Part shown: piece after piece, positions 29,201-37,365 of the stretch | Position numbering within the stretch: position 1 is the first letter of the stretch | Layout: the number at the start of each line of letters is the position of its first letter | DNA from: Planctomycetaceae bacterium | GTDB taxonomy: Bacteria > Planctomycetota > Planctomycetia > Pirellulales > Pirellulaceae | Direction: 5' to 3' | NCBI GenBank assembly: GCA_016794985.1 | Contig: JAEUIQ010000007.1 | Location: 1 to 64,000, forward strand | Length of the DNA: 64,000 nucleotides | The notes under the pieces: generated by a model | The model's input: only the letters and a program-made list of their open reading frames with translations | Databases searched by the model: none | What the model was told of the DNA's origin: nothing | Position numbers and translations under genes: made by a program

Positions 29201-29680
29201 AAATCGGAGGCCAACGTTTCAGAAATCGCGTCGCGATACCCCGAATTATTAATGGGTGGTGATGCCGACAAAGGTCGCCAAGTATTCTTCGAAAAGACCG
29301 AAGTGTCCTGCGTTCGTTGTCATGCCATTCGCGGAATTGGTGGTGCTGTGGGGCCGGACCTCAGCAAGATTGGCACCAAAGAACGCAGCTATTTGTTGGA
29401 AGCGGTGATCGAACCCAACTCCGTCATTGCAGAAGGATTCGAAACTCAATTGATTCTGGACTTGGAAGGCGTTACGCACTTTGGGGTCGTCAAACAGGAA
29501 ACGGCCGCGTTCGTGGAGCTAATGAATGCCGAGGGGCAACTCGCCAGAATCCCGTTGGACGAGATTGAAGAACGTCGTCGAGGGCAATCCTCAATGCCCA
29601 GTGACATCAAAGCGAAGTTGACAAACCACGAGCTTCGAGATCTGGTCGAGTATCTCGCGAACTTGCGTGATCAGCCGTAG
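26291..29680 (+). CDS. PVC-type heme-binding CxxCH protein with beta-propeller and HEAT repeats (second)
   Basis: A 1129-residue exported protein. A signal peptide (about 1-24) is followed by the membrane-bound-dehydrogenase propeller (about 60-460, with PIIGPDGRLYFSIGDRG and GLRNPQGLAFDEYGNLF). HEAT-type helical repeats (about 480-980) come next, including DPDARVSYFAMMTLGK. The C-terminal cytochrome c domain has CVRCH at 1007-1011 and a candidate distal Met near 1102. It is a paralogue in architecture of the protein at 11.2-14.8 kb but lacks the N-terminal sugar-binding-like domain. A periplasmic dehydrogenase role is inferred from the family. It ends an operon starting with the Gfo/Idh gene. 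Confidence 0.88.
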   Translation: MRNALVGIVVLLGVISWNSVNCSAVSFPQIDPEKWDSPGRPVAPALAPASDDGELAVSTFKIPPGWKIELYAAEPMVANPVAFHVDYDGTVLVCESYRQQQGIEDNRGHGHWLLDDLAAQTIEDRRDYILKHLGSDAVKYTEQDDRIRLLRDSDRDGRADVSKVYADGFNTLLSGTGAGVLRYRGMTYYTCIPDVWLLRGSEADPDIASSREVLHRGYGVRFAFRGHDSHAPIIGPDGRLYFSIGDRGYNVQTENARLHDAASGAVFRCNLDGSDLQVVATGLRNPQGLAFDEYGNLFTCDNNSDSGDQAKWFYIVRGGEYGWRMHYQYLPDRGPYNREKLWNVYDSLTTPAYVIPPIANVSDGPSGLAYYPGTGLDESWLGSFFLCDFRGQTSVSGLRRLKNEPNGAFFRLSTSDEPIWQILATDAKFSASGELFILDWVEGWVGEGKGRIYRAFDPKQQATATVQETSALLAGKLWSADAGELRKWLGHPDQRVRQEAQFELVRRGEIEVLLNATGIDGKFPNDTDRLAQLSRVHGIWGSFQWYRQNSAEARQPQLPRFLKLLESWLGDPDPIIRAIAAQQSEDLVDQIPWEPLVNLIADPDARVSYFAMMTLGKQKVTEAGFRVIERLNANADSDPIVRHGGIMALAGMDDSELLQNAIKHSSPSVRLAAVAALRRVKSPLLHQMLNDGELRVATEAARAIYDLGLFDQWPSLADSFTQAFADDGYLRRVINVNFRMGEIANAQRLAEFAASNSGSLERRVEALQRLLEWDQEVPLDPVLNEYRPRAARNREDAILAIRRALPLLLASSEVATKAGEVAASLGIVEVAPILESTFNDHGLSGKQRASALRSWYRIVGAELTDQLVELTGSDPAVEVRAAALELLAIVDVNKAIGPLQNAVLTGSVPEQQSALRAAATLSQTDFQRQLLAKAMEQATSGKLAPGARLELMEALSATGADKELEQLQAQKSEANVSEIASRYPELLMGGDADKGRQVFFEKTEVSCVRCHAIRGIGGAVGPDLSKIGTKERSYLLEAVIEPNSVIAEGFETQLILDLEGVTHFGVVKQETAAFVELMNAEGQLARIPLDEIEERRRGQSSMPSDIKAKLTNHELRDLVEYLANLRDQP

Positions 29681-29707
29681 CAATTGGTCGCAGATGTTTC
29701 GAACAAG

Positions 29708-29746
29708 GGCGGGAGTAGAATCGTAGTCGCGGAGCCTACTCCTGCC
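29708..29746. terminator. Hairpin between convergent genes
   Basis: An 11-bp stem (ggcgggagtag with ctactcctgcc, one wobble pair) with a 17-nt loop sits between the ends of the heme/HEAT gene and the minus-strand zinc-ribbon gene. There is no T tract, so termination is likely but not certain; it could serve both directions. Confidence 0.45.
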
Positions 29747-29808
29747 TGCTGGGCAAGCAATTCGCTCGCTGGTGACTAAGTAACCGGGCGACAGACCAAG
29801 GCCACGGA

Positions 29809-30450
29809 TCAACCCCGATTGTAGGGGTTGTTCCAGGATTCAGGCGGCGGATAGTTCTGTGAACTCGGGCCGTAAGGAGCTTGCCCGTACGCGCCGTATC
29901 GGCGCGATGATTTCGTGGCTGCCTTGACTACATAAAAGACAATCCCACCCGCAATCAACATAAGCGAGAGTACAAAGCCAGCGATTGCTACAAAAATCAA
30001 TTCGCCAAATGCACCCTGATCGCCGGTCCGAAATCCGGGTGCGGCTTGATTGCCGCCTTGATGTACCGGTTGTCCGTTTCGGGGCTGATTTTCATTCTCG
30101 AAAACGACTTCAGAATGGAACCGAACACCGCAATACTTGCAACGATCGATATGGTCGGCGGCATTTTTCGTGCGCCCCGTCGCAATGACTCGATCGCAAT
30201 TCGAGCACGTGAATTCGTATTCTTCGGAATCAAACAAGTTCCCGGAAATTCCTCGCGGCGGTGCTCCAAATCCATCGGGAAAGTTTGGCGTTTTGGGAAT
30301 ATCAAAGTTGTCCGAACGTCCCGGAATTCGATGCGGATGAGAATTGAACCCATCGGGAAAGCTTGGGATTTGGGCGTTCACGTCCGCTGCAAATTGCCCA
30401 AACACCGAGGCCACCAACAGCGCGACAATTAGTCTTTTCAAGTTGTGCAT
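29809..30450 (-). CDS. Secreted or membrane zinc-ribbon protein, unknown function
   Basis: A 213-residue protein with a signal peptide (MHNLKRLIVALLVASVFG, cleavage near VNAQ). A Pro/Asp/Phe-rich stretch contains a repeated PDGF motif: FPDGFNS and FPDGFGA. A four-cysteine ribbon (FTCSNCDRVI ... RCKYCGVRF, about 78-105) is probably zinc-binding. One transmembrane helix follows at about 150-175, then a Tyr/Pro/Gly-rich cytoplasmic tail (RRYGAYGQAPYGP). The ATG at 30450 is chosen over the longer frame because the signal peptide starts there and AAGGGCAAG precedes it. No assignment to a known family was possible. Confidence 0.75.
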   Translation of the reverse strand: MHNLKRLIVALLVASVFGQFAADVNAQIPSFPDGFNSHPHRIPGRSDNFDIPKTPNFPDGFGAPPRGISGNLFDSEEYEFTCSNCDRVIATGRTKNAADHIDRCKYCGVRFHSEVVFENENQPRNGQPVHQGGNQAAPGFRTGDQGAFGELIFVAIAGFVLSLMLIAGGIVFYVVKAATKSSRRYGAYGQAPYGPSSQNYPPPESWNNPYNRG

Positions 30451-31041
30451 GAATCTTGCCCTTTGTGTAATCTGCGGAATTGCTTGACCTAAGATGCCCC
30501 TTAGGTAGTTATTTCGCGGGTCCTCATACAATATCAGCATTTCCTTGGCCTTTCAACCAAAAAGAAGGGCCGCATGCAGAATAGACTCCAATTTGGCACC
30601 TCTATCTTAAAGAATTGGGCAAATATTGAAGAAATCTGCAATAATCGCGTTCGTAAACAGTACTTCTCTCCGGACGCGGCTTCCTACCGAGGAGCCCGGT
30701 CAGGACAGGCTTTGGTGCAAGGATTGGCCAAAAACCTCGGTTGGGAATTGGTGACTAACGGAGCGGCAACACCTTGCCCTCGAGTCGGGTGAATTGTTGG
30801 CTTAGTTTACTTTTGGGGGAGCCGGGCTCTCTACGATACGTCAACGATCGTACTCGTGGTTGAGCGTCGGCGGACCGGCGTGCATGTGCGAACGAACAGA
30901 TGCCGCCGGTTAACTCGAAATCGAACAATTCAACAATCCACTGGCTGAGCAAAGGGTCCAACCAGCAGCGATAAGGCAAGGCGTTGGTGTGCGAAGAACG
31001 GCATTTCCAAGCGATTGAGAGCATTCGAGCACTGCGAGCAA
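30451..31041. other. 591-bp divergent spacer before the ECF sigma operon
   Basis: It separates the leftward zinc-ribbon gene from the rightward sigma factor. An open frame at 30574-30792 has a plausible ribosome site (aagaaggg) but encodes no recognisable protein, and I do not call it. The rest shows no convincing gene or RNA. Promoters for both flanking genes should be here. Confidence 0.5.
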
Positions 31042-31596
31042 ATGTCGGATTTCGTGACCCGTAAACAACATTTCGAACAGTGCATCGAGCAACACCACCA
31101 GGGGTTGTATCGGGTGGCGCTGCGCCTCACTGGACGTGAGGCGGTTGCGCTGGAGTTGGTGCAAGAGACCTACTTGCAAGCGTGGCGTGGCTTGTCCTCA
31201 CTGCGGGATGTAGAACGCATGCGTGCCTGGCTGTTTGCCATCTTGCGTCGTCAATTTTGCAAGTCGTTGGGGCGGCCAACTGACTGGTTGGCCAGTGATG
31301 TGGAATCAAATGCTTCGAGCGAAGATTCATGCGCTCTGCGGAATTGCTGGCTGGAAGAGAAGGTGGAAGCCGTCAGCCAATCGCAACAATTCGAACAGCG
31401 AGAATTGATCCATTGGGCAATACAACGTCTCGATGTTCGTTACCGTTTTCCCGTGCTCTTGCAGTTGATGGAAGAAATGAGCGTCCACGAAATCAGTCAA
31501 GCCTTGGAGTTGCCGACCGGAACCGTACTCTCGCATTTGCATCGGGGCAAGCAGCAACTACGAGTCTTCCTGGAACGAGAGATGTCGAATGAATGA
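31042..31596 (+). CDS. ECF-family RNA polymerase sigma factor
   Basis: A 184-residue sigma-70 relative with only regions 2 and 4. Region 2 spans about 8-75 (LYRVALRLTGREAVALELVQETYLQ, where the QETYLQAW stretch contacts the -10 region and RNA polymerase). Region 4 spans about 120-178 (LDVRYRFPVLLQLMEEMSVHEISQALELPTGTVLSHLHRG), a helix-turn-helix for the -35 element. The ATG at 31042 is preferred over the frame start at 31015 because family members begin at this point. It overlaps the next gene by 8 bp, showing translational coupling to a membrane protein, as is usual for ECF sigma factors and their regulators. Confidence 0.92.
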   Translation: MSDFVTRKQHFEQCIEQHHQGLYRVALRLTGREAVALELVQETYLQAWRGLSSLRDVERMRAWLFAILRRQFCKSLGRPTDWLASDVESNASSEDSCALRNCWLEEKVEAVSQSQQFEQRELIHWAIQRLDVRYRFPVLLQLMEEMSVHEISQALELPTGTVLSHLHRGKQQLRVFLEREMSNE

Positions 31597-32173
31597 ACAA
31601 GATCCAGTATTTCCGCACGACGACTTGGACGCTTTCCTCCGAGAGCATTTGCGTGAAGCTCCCGTCCCCAAGGGATTGAAAGAATCGCTTCTGGCAATCG
31701 CAGAACAAGATGACAGGTTGAGAGATCCTGTCGGACAAGCGGCTCGCCGACGAGCGAGCAGGCGGCGGATTGGTTGGTTCGTCGTGGTGGCGGCAACGGG
31801 TTTGCTTTCTCTGGTCATTTGGCGGCAAATCCCGAACGATCCCTCGTTAGTGGAAGAACCAAACGTCCTTAACATCGAAACGGAATTGAAGCAGTCGTTG
31901 GCTGAAATCAGGTTGCGAAAAGAATTGCTCTTGAGAGAAATCGCAGCTATCGAACTCGAAGAGATCGTAACGCGGCACGGGGAGAAACAATCGCAACCGA
32001 TTCCGGAATTGTCGGATCGTGAGACCGTTTCTTTAGCGTTTGCTTTGTCAGGCGAGTTGATGCACGCGTGGGCCGGGGCAACACCGGTGGTCAAAGAACA
32101 GTTGAATCAAGTCGTCAGAGCATTTCCCGACACCAAGGGAAGTGAACTTGCGGCGCGGATATTGTCCAATTAA
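31589..32173 (+). CDS. Membrane-anchored partner of the ECF sigma factor (putative anti-sigma)
   Basis: A 194-residue protein. The N-terminal ~50 residues are cytoplasmic and acidic (DDLDAFLREHLREAPVPKGLKESLL), followed by Arg-rich RRRASRRR, one transmembrane helix (about 54-72, WFVVVAATGLLSLVIW) and a periplasmic helical domain (about 90-190). This layout and the 8-bp overlap with the sigma gene suggest an anti-sigma factor. No zinc-binding HxxxCxxC anti-sigma motif is present, so the identification rests on context and topology. Confidence 0.65.
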   Translation: MNEQDPVFPHDDLDAFLREHLREAPVPKGLKESLLAIAEQDDRLRDPVGQAARRRASRRRIGWFVVVAATGLLSLVIWRQIPNDPSLVEEPNVLNIETELKQSLAEIRLRKELLLREIAAIELEEIVTRHGEKQSQPIPELSDRETVSLAFALSGELMHAWAGATPVVKEQLNQVVRAFPDTKGSELAARILSN

Positions 32174-32192
32174 CAGAAAAAGGAAGTGTCGT

Positions 32193-33032
32193 ATGTCAAA
32201 CAAGTGGCTGTGGGTTGGTTGCGGACTTATTGTGATGGTTAGCGGAATGGGCCAAGTTGCTCATGGGCAAGTCGCTACCGTGCCTTCTCCGGAGCAAGCG
32301 AGCACCAGTGCCGTGAAAAGGCAAGTCGCGGTAATTGAGAACTCAATCGCCGATACACAAGACCGGCTCGAGCACTCCAAAATGATCATCCGAAAGTTCG
32401 AAGAACAGGTGGCGAACTTGGGCGAGCAGTTGGCGGCGTTCAACGTTTCGGAAGTATCTTATCCCGAAGTTTTGATGCAATTGCAAGTTCAACGAATCAA
32501 CCTCAGTATAGAGAAAGCTGGTTTGGACGCAAAAGCAGAAAAGCTTGCGGAGTTAGTTAGCAAAGAGCGCCAGCCCAGCGAGAAAAACGAACAAAAGCGG
32601 GCCAAGTTGCAGGAGATTCTCGCACTGGAAGAACAAGGGCTGCAACGATTGAACGAACTGCATCAATCGGGTGTCGTTCCGACGAGCGAACTGCTCGAAG
32701 GTCGCAAACGGATTATTCAAGTCGAATTGCAACTCTTGGAGCTTGATTCTCCCCAACCGTCAACGTCTCCCGAAGCGGTGTGGGCTGCGGATATGTTGGC
32801 CAAAATTGCCCTCGATCGAGTGGAAAACATGGCAAAATTAGCTGCCATTGATGAACTGTTGCGACCCTTACAACATGTCAGGCCCACGCTTTCGGAGATG
32901 CAAAACCTAAAGAACGAAATCGAAACGTGGCAAGCAGAGAAATCGCAAATGCAGACACGCCAAATGGAATTGCAAGACCGATTGCGGGATCTGAAATTTA
33001 AATTGGACGAAGTGGATTCGCCAGATAAATAG
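32193..33032 (+). CDS. Periplasmic coiled-coil protein
   Basis: A 279-residue protein with a signal peptide (MSNKWLWVGCGLIVMVSG..., ending near AHGQ). The remainder is nearly all alpha-helical heptads rich in Glu, Gln, Leu and Lys, notably about 45-90 and 225-279, broken near a Pro/Ser stretch at about 190 (SPQPSTSP). No catalytic motif is visible. It is 19 bp after the anti-sigma-like gene and carries its own ribosome site (aaaggaag). It is probably a structural or sensing partner in the ECF operon. Confidence 0.7.
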   Translation: MSNKWLWVGCGLIVMVSGMGQVAHGQVATVPSPEQASTSAVKRQVAVIENSIADTQDRLEHSKMIIRKFEEQVANLGEQLAAFNVSEVSYPEVLMQLQVQRINLSIEKAGLDAKAEKLAELVSKERQPSEKNEQKRAKLQEILALEEQGLQRLNELHQSGVVPTSELLEGRKRIIQVELQLLELDSPQPSTSPEAVWAADMLAKIALDRVENMAKLAAIDELLRPLQHVRPTLSEMQNLKNEIETWQAEKSQMQTRQMELQDRLRDLKFKLDEVDSPDK

Positions 33033-33150
33033 TGGTGGTTGCTGCGGACCTGAGGGCAACAAGCTGCCCGAAAGTTAGTGGCGTTTCGGTGTCCTGCGAA
33101 AGCGGGTACGCATGGATCCAAAAAACAGATTTCACGAGAAGGAGTGCCGT

Positions 33151-34542
33151 ATGTTGACTTGCTACCGACGATGGGTTGGCTGGGGTTTGCTTGGGTTGCT
33201 GGGTTCAGTTGTTTGCTTGAGAGCCGAGGCGTGGGGACAAGCTGGTGTATCATCCGCCAGCGTCGGCATGACTCGGTCCGGCATGATGCTGCAAAGTTCG
33301 CAGTTTCGCGTCGAAGAGTTTGTCAACTATCACCGACACGACTTACCTCAGCCCGAAGCTGGCCGAGCGGTCGCATTAAGCACTTCTTGGGGGCGAGCAG
33401 AAAATGGCAACCTGATTTTCCAAGTGGGTTTGGCGACGGCATCCCAAAGTCAATCGAAACTGACCATTCGTCCACTCAATCTGGTATTGGTCATCGATTG
33501 CAGTGGATCCATGAGCGGCGATCGAATCGACAATGTCCAACGCGGCATTCGTTCCTTCGTCGAGCGATTGCGTGCGGAAGACAAGGTGACCATCGTTACC
33601 TATGAGTCGACGGCACGCGTCGCATTAGAAGCAGCTTGCAAAGCAGAAACGCACAAGATTGATCGCGTGATTCGCGAGCTTCGCGCTGGTGGCGCGACCA
33701 ATTTGCACGCGGGTTTGATGTTGGGCTATCGTGAAGCAGAACGGCACTTTGATGCACAACGCACCAATCGAGTGATTCTCCTGACGGATGGGATTGCGAA
33801 TACTGGTGTCGTTGCGGCCGCTGCCATCGCTGCGGATTCGAAGAAGTTTAATGACAAAAACATTGATCTCTCGACCATTGGCTTGGGGAGCGACTTGGAT
33901 CAAGAACTCCTGCGGGGATTGGCAGACGCAGGGCGAGGGCTACTACATTTCATTGGCGACGATCAAGACCTTTCCAAAGTGTTCGTGCAGGAAATTGACA
34001 GTTTGTTATCCTCGGCGGCGCGGGACGTCCGCGTGGATATCAGGGTCGATTCGGACCTGGGAACTGTTCGTTTTTTTGGATACCAACCGGAACTGGCCAA
34101 GAACAAGCATCGCTTCCGCTTGGACGATTTGAATCATGATGCAACGCAGGTCATTGTTGGCGAGATCGTAAATTCAGCGGAAGTGAATGCTGGGCAGATT
34201 TCTGTAAAGCTCACGTACGTGGATGAGTTAAGCGGTAAAGAAAACTCGGAAAAGCAAACCGTGGACTTCGGCGATCGCAAATCCAAGCGGAAGCAACCAT
34301 CCGACTTGCAAAAGAATTATCAGATTGCGACTCTGGCCATGGGACTGCGGGAGTTTGCGGAATTGGTGGAACAGGGCGAGTCCGGAAAAGCTCGACGGTA
34401 TCTGGAGCGGCTAATCCAAGATTCGGAGCAGACCGAACTTAAATCGGACGCGGATGTCGAGCGAATCTTGGCTATCTGCCACGGGTATCTCGATGAATGC
34501 GTCGCGTGGCACGCGGAAAGCACCGGGCGGGCCAACCGGTAG
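33151..34542 (+). CDS. Exported von Willebrand factor A domain protein (YfbK-like)
   Basis: A 463-residue protein. The signal peptide covers about 1-30 (GLLGLLGSVVCLRAEAWGQ). FRVEEFVNYHRHDLPQPE (about 52-69) matches the segment before VWA in YfbK-type proteins. The VWA domain spans about 108-290; its MIDAS motif DCSGS lies at 116-120, with later T and D ligands in GATNLHAG and LLTDGIANTG. A beta-rich domain and helical tail follow. VWA domains bind ligands through a metal ion. The ATG at 33151 has AGAAGGAG upstream; the frame extends to 33112 without ribosome site. It ends the sigma operon. Confidence 0.85.
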   Translation: MLTCYRRWVGWGLLGLLGSVVCLRAEAWGQAGVSSASVGMTRSGMMLQSSQFRVEEFVNYHRHDLPQPEAGRAVALSTSWGRAENGNLIFQVGLATASQSQSKLTIRPLNLVLVIDCSGSMSGDRIDNVQRGIRSFVERLRAEDKVTIVTYESTARVALEAACKAETHKIDRVIRELRAGGATNLHAGLMLGYREAERHFDAQRTNRVILLTDGIANTGVVAAAAIAADSKKFNDKNIDLSTIGLGSDLDQELLRGLADAGRGLLHFIGDDQDLSKVFVQEIDSLLSSAARDVRVDIRVDSDLGTVRFFGYQPELAKNKHRFRLDDLNHDATQVIVGEIVNSAEVNAGQISVKLTYVDELSGKENSEKQTVDFGDRKSKRKQPSDLQKNYQIATLAMGLREFAELVEQGESGKARRYLERLIQDSEQTELKSDADVERILAICHGYLDECVAWHAESTGRANR

Positions 34543-34610
34543 TTGTCGATCACGGCGTCGATCGCTTAAGGTCGGTTTGGTGGGTTCCACCGTTAGCCTT
34601 GTTACCTATT

Positions 34611-34639
34611 GAAAGCTCGTCCGTGATGGGCGGGCTTTC
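34611..34639 (+). terminator. Long hairpin after the ECF-VWA operon
   Basis: A 12-bp stem with G-U pairs (gaaagctcgtcc and gggcgggctttc) and a 5-nt loop ends the transcript zone about 70 bp after the VWA stop. The T tract is weak, so it may be a stabilising hairpin as well as a terminator. Confidence 0.55.
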
Positions 34640-34731
34640 GCTGCTTCTAAGTTGCCTTCTCAGGCGAGTTTTCGCCCTGGTCGTGTAGAGCGTGGGTTTT
34701 AAATTCCTCTAGCCAATCACAAAAACCTTAA

Positions 34732-34745
34732 ATTGCACATGCAAT
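34732..34745. promoter_or_regulatory. Dyad attgca-ca-tgcaat upstream of the ABC cluster
   Basis: A perfect 6-2-6 inverted repeat lies about 107 bp before the ATPase start in an AT-rich stretch. Fur-family and other dimeric repressors bind dyads of this size. No metal-regulator consensus was matched exactly, so the operator role is inference. Confidence 0.35.
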
Positions 34746-34852
34746 CAATTGTCACTTATAGGTAAGCTGCCATCAACAAGCGGATTGGTCTGTGATACGA
34801 TGGGTCGTTCCGGTGCGGCGCTGGGCTGCATCATTGGCCACGGTGAGATCAA

Positions 34853-35539
34853 ATGCTGCTGTTGGAAAATGTCGTAAAAACGTATCGGCAGGGAGATGGA
34901 CGCAGCCTGAAGGTGCTGGACTTGCCCAGTTACCGGATGGACGCTGGCGAGCAGGTCGTGTTGCTCGGGCCTAGTGGTTGCGGGAAAACTACAACCTTGC
35001 ATGTGATTGCCGGGATAATTGCTCCGGATTCTGGGCGGGTCGTTGTCGATGGTTTGGACCTGACCACCTTTTCGCAACCGGGTCGCGACCGGGTTCGGGC
35101 GAACAAACTAGGCTATGTTTTTCAAACGTTTAATTTGCTCAAAGGATTCACGGCATTAGAAAATGTTATTTTGGGAATGACATTTTCCAATCGAAAAATC
35201 GACCGACAACGGGCCGTTGAGTTGTTGGAACTGGTGGGGCTCGGTCACCGCCTACATCACAAGCCCAACAAGATGAGTGTTGGCGAGCAGCAACGTACGG
35301 CGGTAGCTCGGGCATTGGCCAATCGCCCGAAGTTGATCTTGGCGGACGAACCGACGGCGAACGTCGATCCGGCGAACCAACAAGTGGTTGTTGATCTATT
35401 GCGGGAGTCATGTCGTCGCGAAAACATTGCGCTTTTGATGGTGACACACAACATGGAGGTCGCCGCTCAGTTTGACCGTGTGGACAATCTGGCGCAGTTG
35501 AATCGAGCGGTTGCGGAGGCGAAACGAGTCGTCCAATGA
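34853..35539 (+). CDS. ABC transporter ATP-binding protein (LolD/MacB type)
   Basis: A 228-residue ATPase. Walker A GPSGCGKT lies at 39-46, the Q-loop in YVFQTFNLLKGFTALENV, Walker B in LILADEPTANVDP and the H-loop in LLMVTHNME. The signature reads MSVGEQQR in place of LSGGQQQR. The F-x-L-L-x-x-x-T-A-x-E-N-V run after the Q-loop is typical of the LolD/MacB group, which works with FtsX-type permeases in envelope extrusion rather than uptake. It overlaps the permease gene by 4 bp (ATGA). It is the first gene of a six-gene plus-strand run. Confidence 0.9.
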   Translation: MLLLENVVKTYRQGDGRSLKVLDLPSYRMDAGEQVVLLGPSGCGKTTTLHVIAGIIAPDSGRVVVDGLDLTTFSQPGRDRVRANKLGYVFQTFNLLKGFTALENVILGMTFSNRKIDRQRAVELLELVGLGHRLHHKPNKMSVGEQQRTAVARALANRPKLILADEPTANVDPANQQVVVDLLRESCRRENIALLMVTHNMEVAAQFDRVDNLAQLNRAVAEAKRVVQ

Positions 35540-37365
35540 GTATTTGGTTGATTGCTTGGAAGAGTATTCGCCAACGAGGTTTGGCATCGGGATTGACGGC
35601 TTTGTCCATGGCGATTGGCGTCGCGTTGGTCGTCATGGTCCTGACGATCTACGGTGTTGTGGCGGAGAATTTTAAGAGTGGCTCGTCGCTCGGCTACAAT
35701 ATGATTATCGGAGCACGCGGGGGGCCATTGCAATTGGTACTCAACACGGTGTTCTATTTGAGTAAACCCGTCCAGACGATCCCGTACGAGTATTATCTGG
35801 CTTTCGAGGACGCCAGTCAGCGTGAACAGGAGATGCGACACTCGTTTTCCTATCAGTCGCAAGTGGCTCGCAACCAAACCAAACAAATGCTGCACCAACT
35901 CTCTTCCGGGATGCCGGGAATGGGCAGCTTGGGGCTGTTAGACGAAGTTGCCTCGGCAGCGGAGAATGATTTTGCGATCCAACAAATGCGGATCTTGGAT
36001 GACGGAATATTTTCCTTGTACGCAAAAATGGCCATCCCGATCTGCATGGGCGATACGTACGGTGAGACGAGCCAGTATCGAGTGGTTGCGACGACTCCGG
36101 CGTTCTTCAACGAATTAGAACTTGACGTGGATACTGGGCGTAAGTTTGAGTTTGCTCAGGGGCGAGCGTTTGAAACGTGGAACTCAACGAACGGCGTGCT
36201 CGAGGCCGTGGTCGGTTCCGCAGTCGCAGCCAACGAAGGCTTGAAACTGGGGGATCCAATCCAGCCAATTCACGGAGACATCGGAGCCGGAGGACATATT
36301 CATCGCACCGAGTTTATTGTGGTCGGTATCATGGCTCCGTCTGGCACGCGAAATGATTCGGCCGTGTTTATCAACATCGAGGGCTTCTACATGATGGACG
36401 AGCATCGGAAGCCGCTAGAGGACGAGCGTGTGAATTCTCAGCGTTTCGCATCCGGGGCCGACGATGACTTGGACGAGCAAGCATTCCAGGACCGTTTGGA
36501 TCAAGAACTGGAGCAGCGATTGGCTGCCGAGGCCGCCAAATCTGAATTCGCCGAACCCGTACCCGGGGCGAAGGCGACTCCAAACGCCGAGCCAGACAAC
36601 AAGTCGGCACCACTGGCACTTCCGAACAAGGCCGGGTCGGACGGATCTCTGGAGCCATCGGCTGTAGCCGCCGCCGATCAGTCCCCATCGCGGTCGATTT
36701 ACGGAACTCCATTGCCAATCGAGCAGCGCGAGTTGACTGCCATTTTATTGCGTTCTCATGATGAAGTCGGAGTCAGTCTCTTCGGGATCGCCAACGCCGT
36801 GAATTTGGGGCAGTTGGAAAACGAAATGGATTGGACGGCCTTTTCGCCTCGTTTGCAGCAGCGGTCTGCTCAATCGGTGACCCCGGTCGCGGAGATACAA
36901 TCCGTTTTTGAAACGTTTGTCACTCCCATTCAGTGGCTGATATTGGCCATGACGGTGATGATTTGTGTGGTTTCGGGCATTGGAATCTTAGTGAGTATTT
37001 ACAATTCGATGAGCGAGCGGCGGCAAGAGATTGCTGTAATGAGGGCGTTGGGCGCCGACCAATCCACGGTGCTTGGAATTATTTTGGCGGAATCGGTGCT
37101 TTTGTCGGCTGGCGGCGGATTTTTGGGCTGGGTCGTCGCCCATGGTGTGAATGGGATCATCAGCCCGTGGGTTCAACAACGCACCGGTGTTGCGCTCAGC
37201 GTCTGGGATTTCGCGCCTGGTTTGCGGTTCGAGTGGGGTTGGATTGACTTCAACCTGTCTTCCGAGTTGATGTTGGTACCCGGCTTGGTTGTTTTGGCGA
37301 TCCTGGTAGGTTTACTTCCGGCAGTTTCGGCGTATCGATTGGACGTTTCCGAGAACTTGTCGTAG
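35536..37365 (+). CDS. ABC transporter permease, MacB/FtsX family
   Basis: A 609-residue protein with the MacB-like plan: a transmembrane helix at about 15-40 (GLTALSMAIGVALVVMVLTIYG), a large periplasmic domain (about 45-440), and the FtsX core at the C-terminus with three helices. The core has VVSGIGILVSIYNSMSERRQEIAVMRALGAD (about 480-510), the hallmark of the family. The periplasmic part contains a low-complexity E/A/P-rich stretch (about 315-395), probably a flexible linker. It forms an exporter or mechanotransmitting complex with the ATPase upstream. Confidence 0.88.
   Translation: MSIWLIAWKSIRQRGLASGLTALSMAIGVALVVMVLTIYGVVAENFKSGSSLGYNMIIGARGGPLQLVLNTVFYLSKPVQTIPYEYYLAFEDASQREQEMRHSFSYQSQVARNQTKQMLHQLSSGMPGMGSLGLLDEVASAAENDFAIQQMRILDDGIFSLYAKMAIPICMGDTYGETSQYRVVATTPAFFNELELDVDTGRKFEFAQGRAFETWNSTNGVLEAVVGSAVAANEGLKLGDPIQPIHGDIGAGGHIHRTEFIVVGIMAPSGTRNDSAVFINIEGFYMMDEHRKPLEDERVNSQRFASGADDDLDEQAFQDRLDQELEQRLAAEAAKSEFAEPVPGAKATPNAEPDNKSAPLALPNKAGSDGSLEPSAVAAADQSPSRSIYGTPLPIEQRELTAILLRSHDEVGVSLFGIANAVNLGQLENEMDWTAFSPRLQQRSAQSVTPVAEIQSVFETFVTPIQWLILAMTVMICVVSGIGILVSIYNSMSERRQEIAVMRALGADQSTVLGIILAESVLLSAGGGFLGWVVAHGVNGIISPWVQQRTGVALSVWDFAPGLRFEWGWIDFNLSSELMLVPGLVVLAILVGLLPAVSAYRLDVSENLS

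Larger units (their letters stand above)
34543..34852. other. Spacer between the VWA gene and the ABC cluster
   Basis: 310 bp without a gene. It holds a 12-bp hairpin at 34611-34639 and a dyad at 34732-34745, both listed separately. The ABC cluster promoter should lie between 34690 and 34850. Confidence 0.55.

Noticed and set aside
30574..30792. 72-codon frame before the sigma factor
   Set aside because: A ribosome-like aagaaggg is present, but the protein shows no domain and the composition is like random intergenic translation.
34756..34761. -10-like sequence next to the dyad at 34732
   Set aside because: The -35 candidate (ttgcac) matches only three of six positions, so no promoter is claimed.
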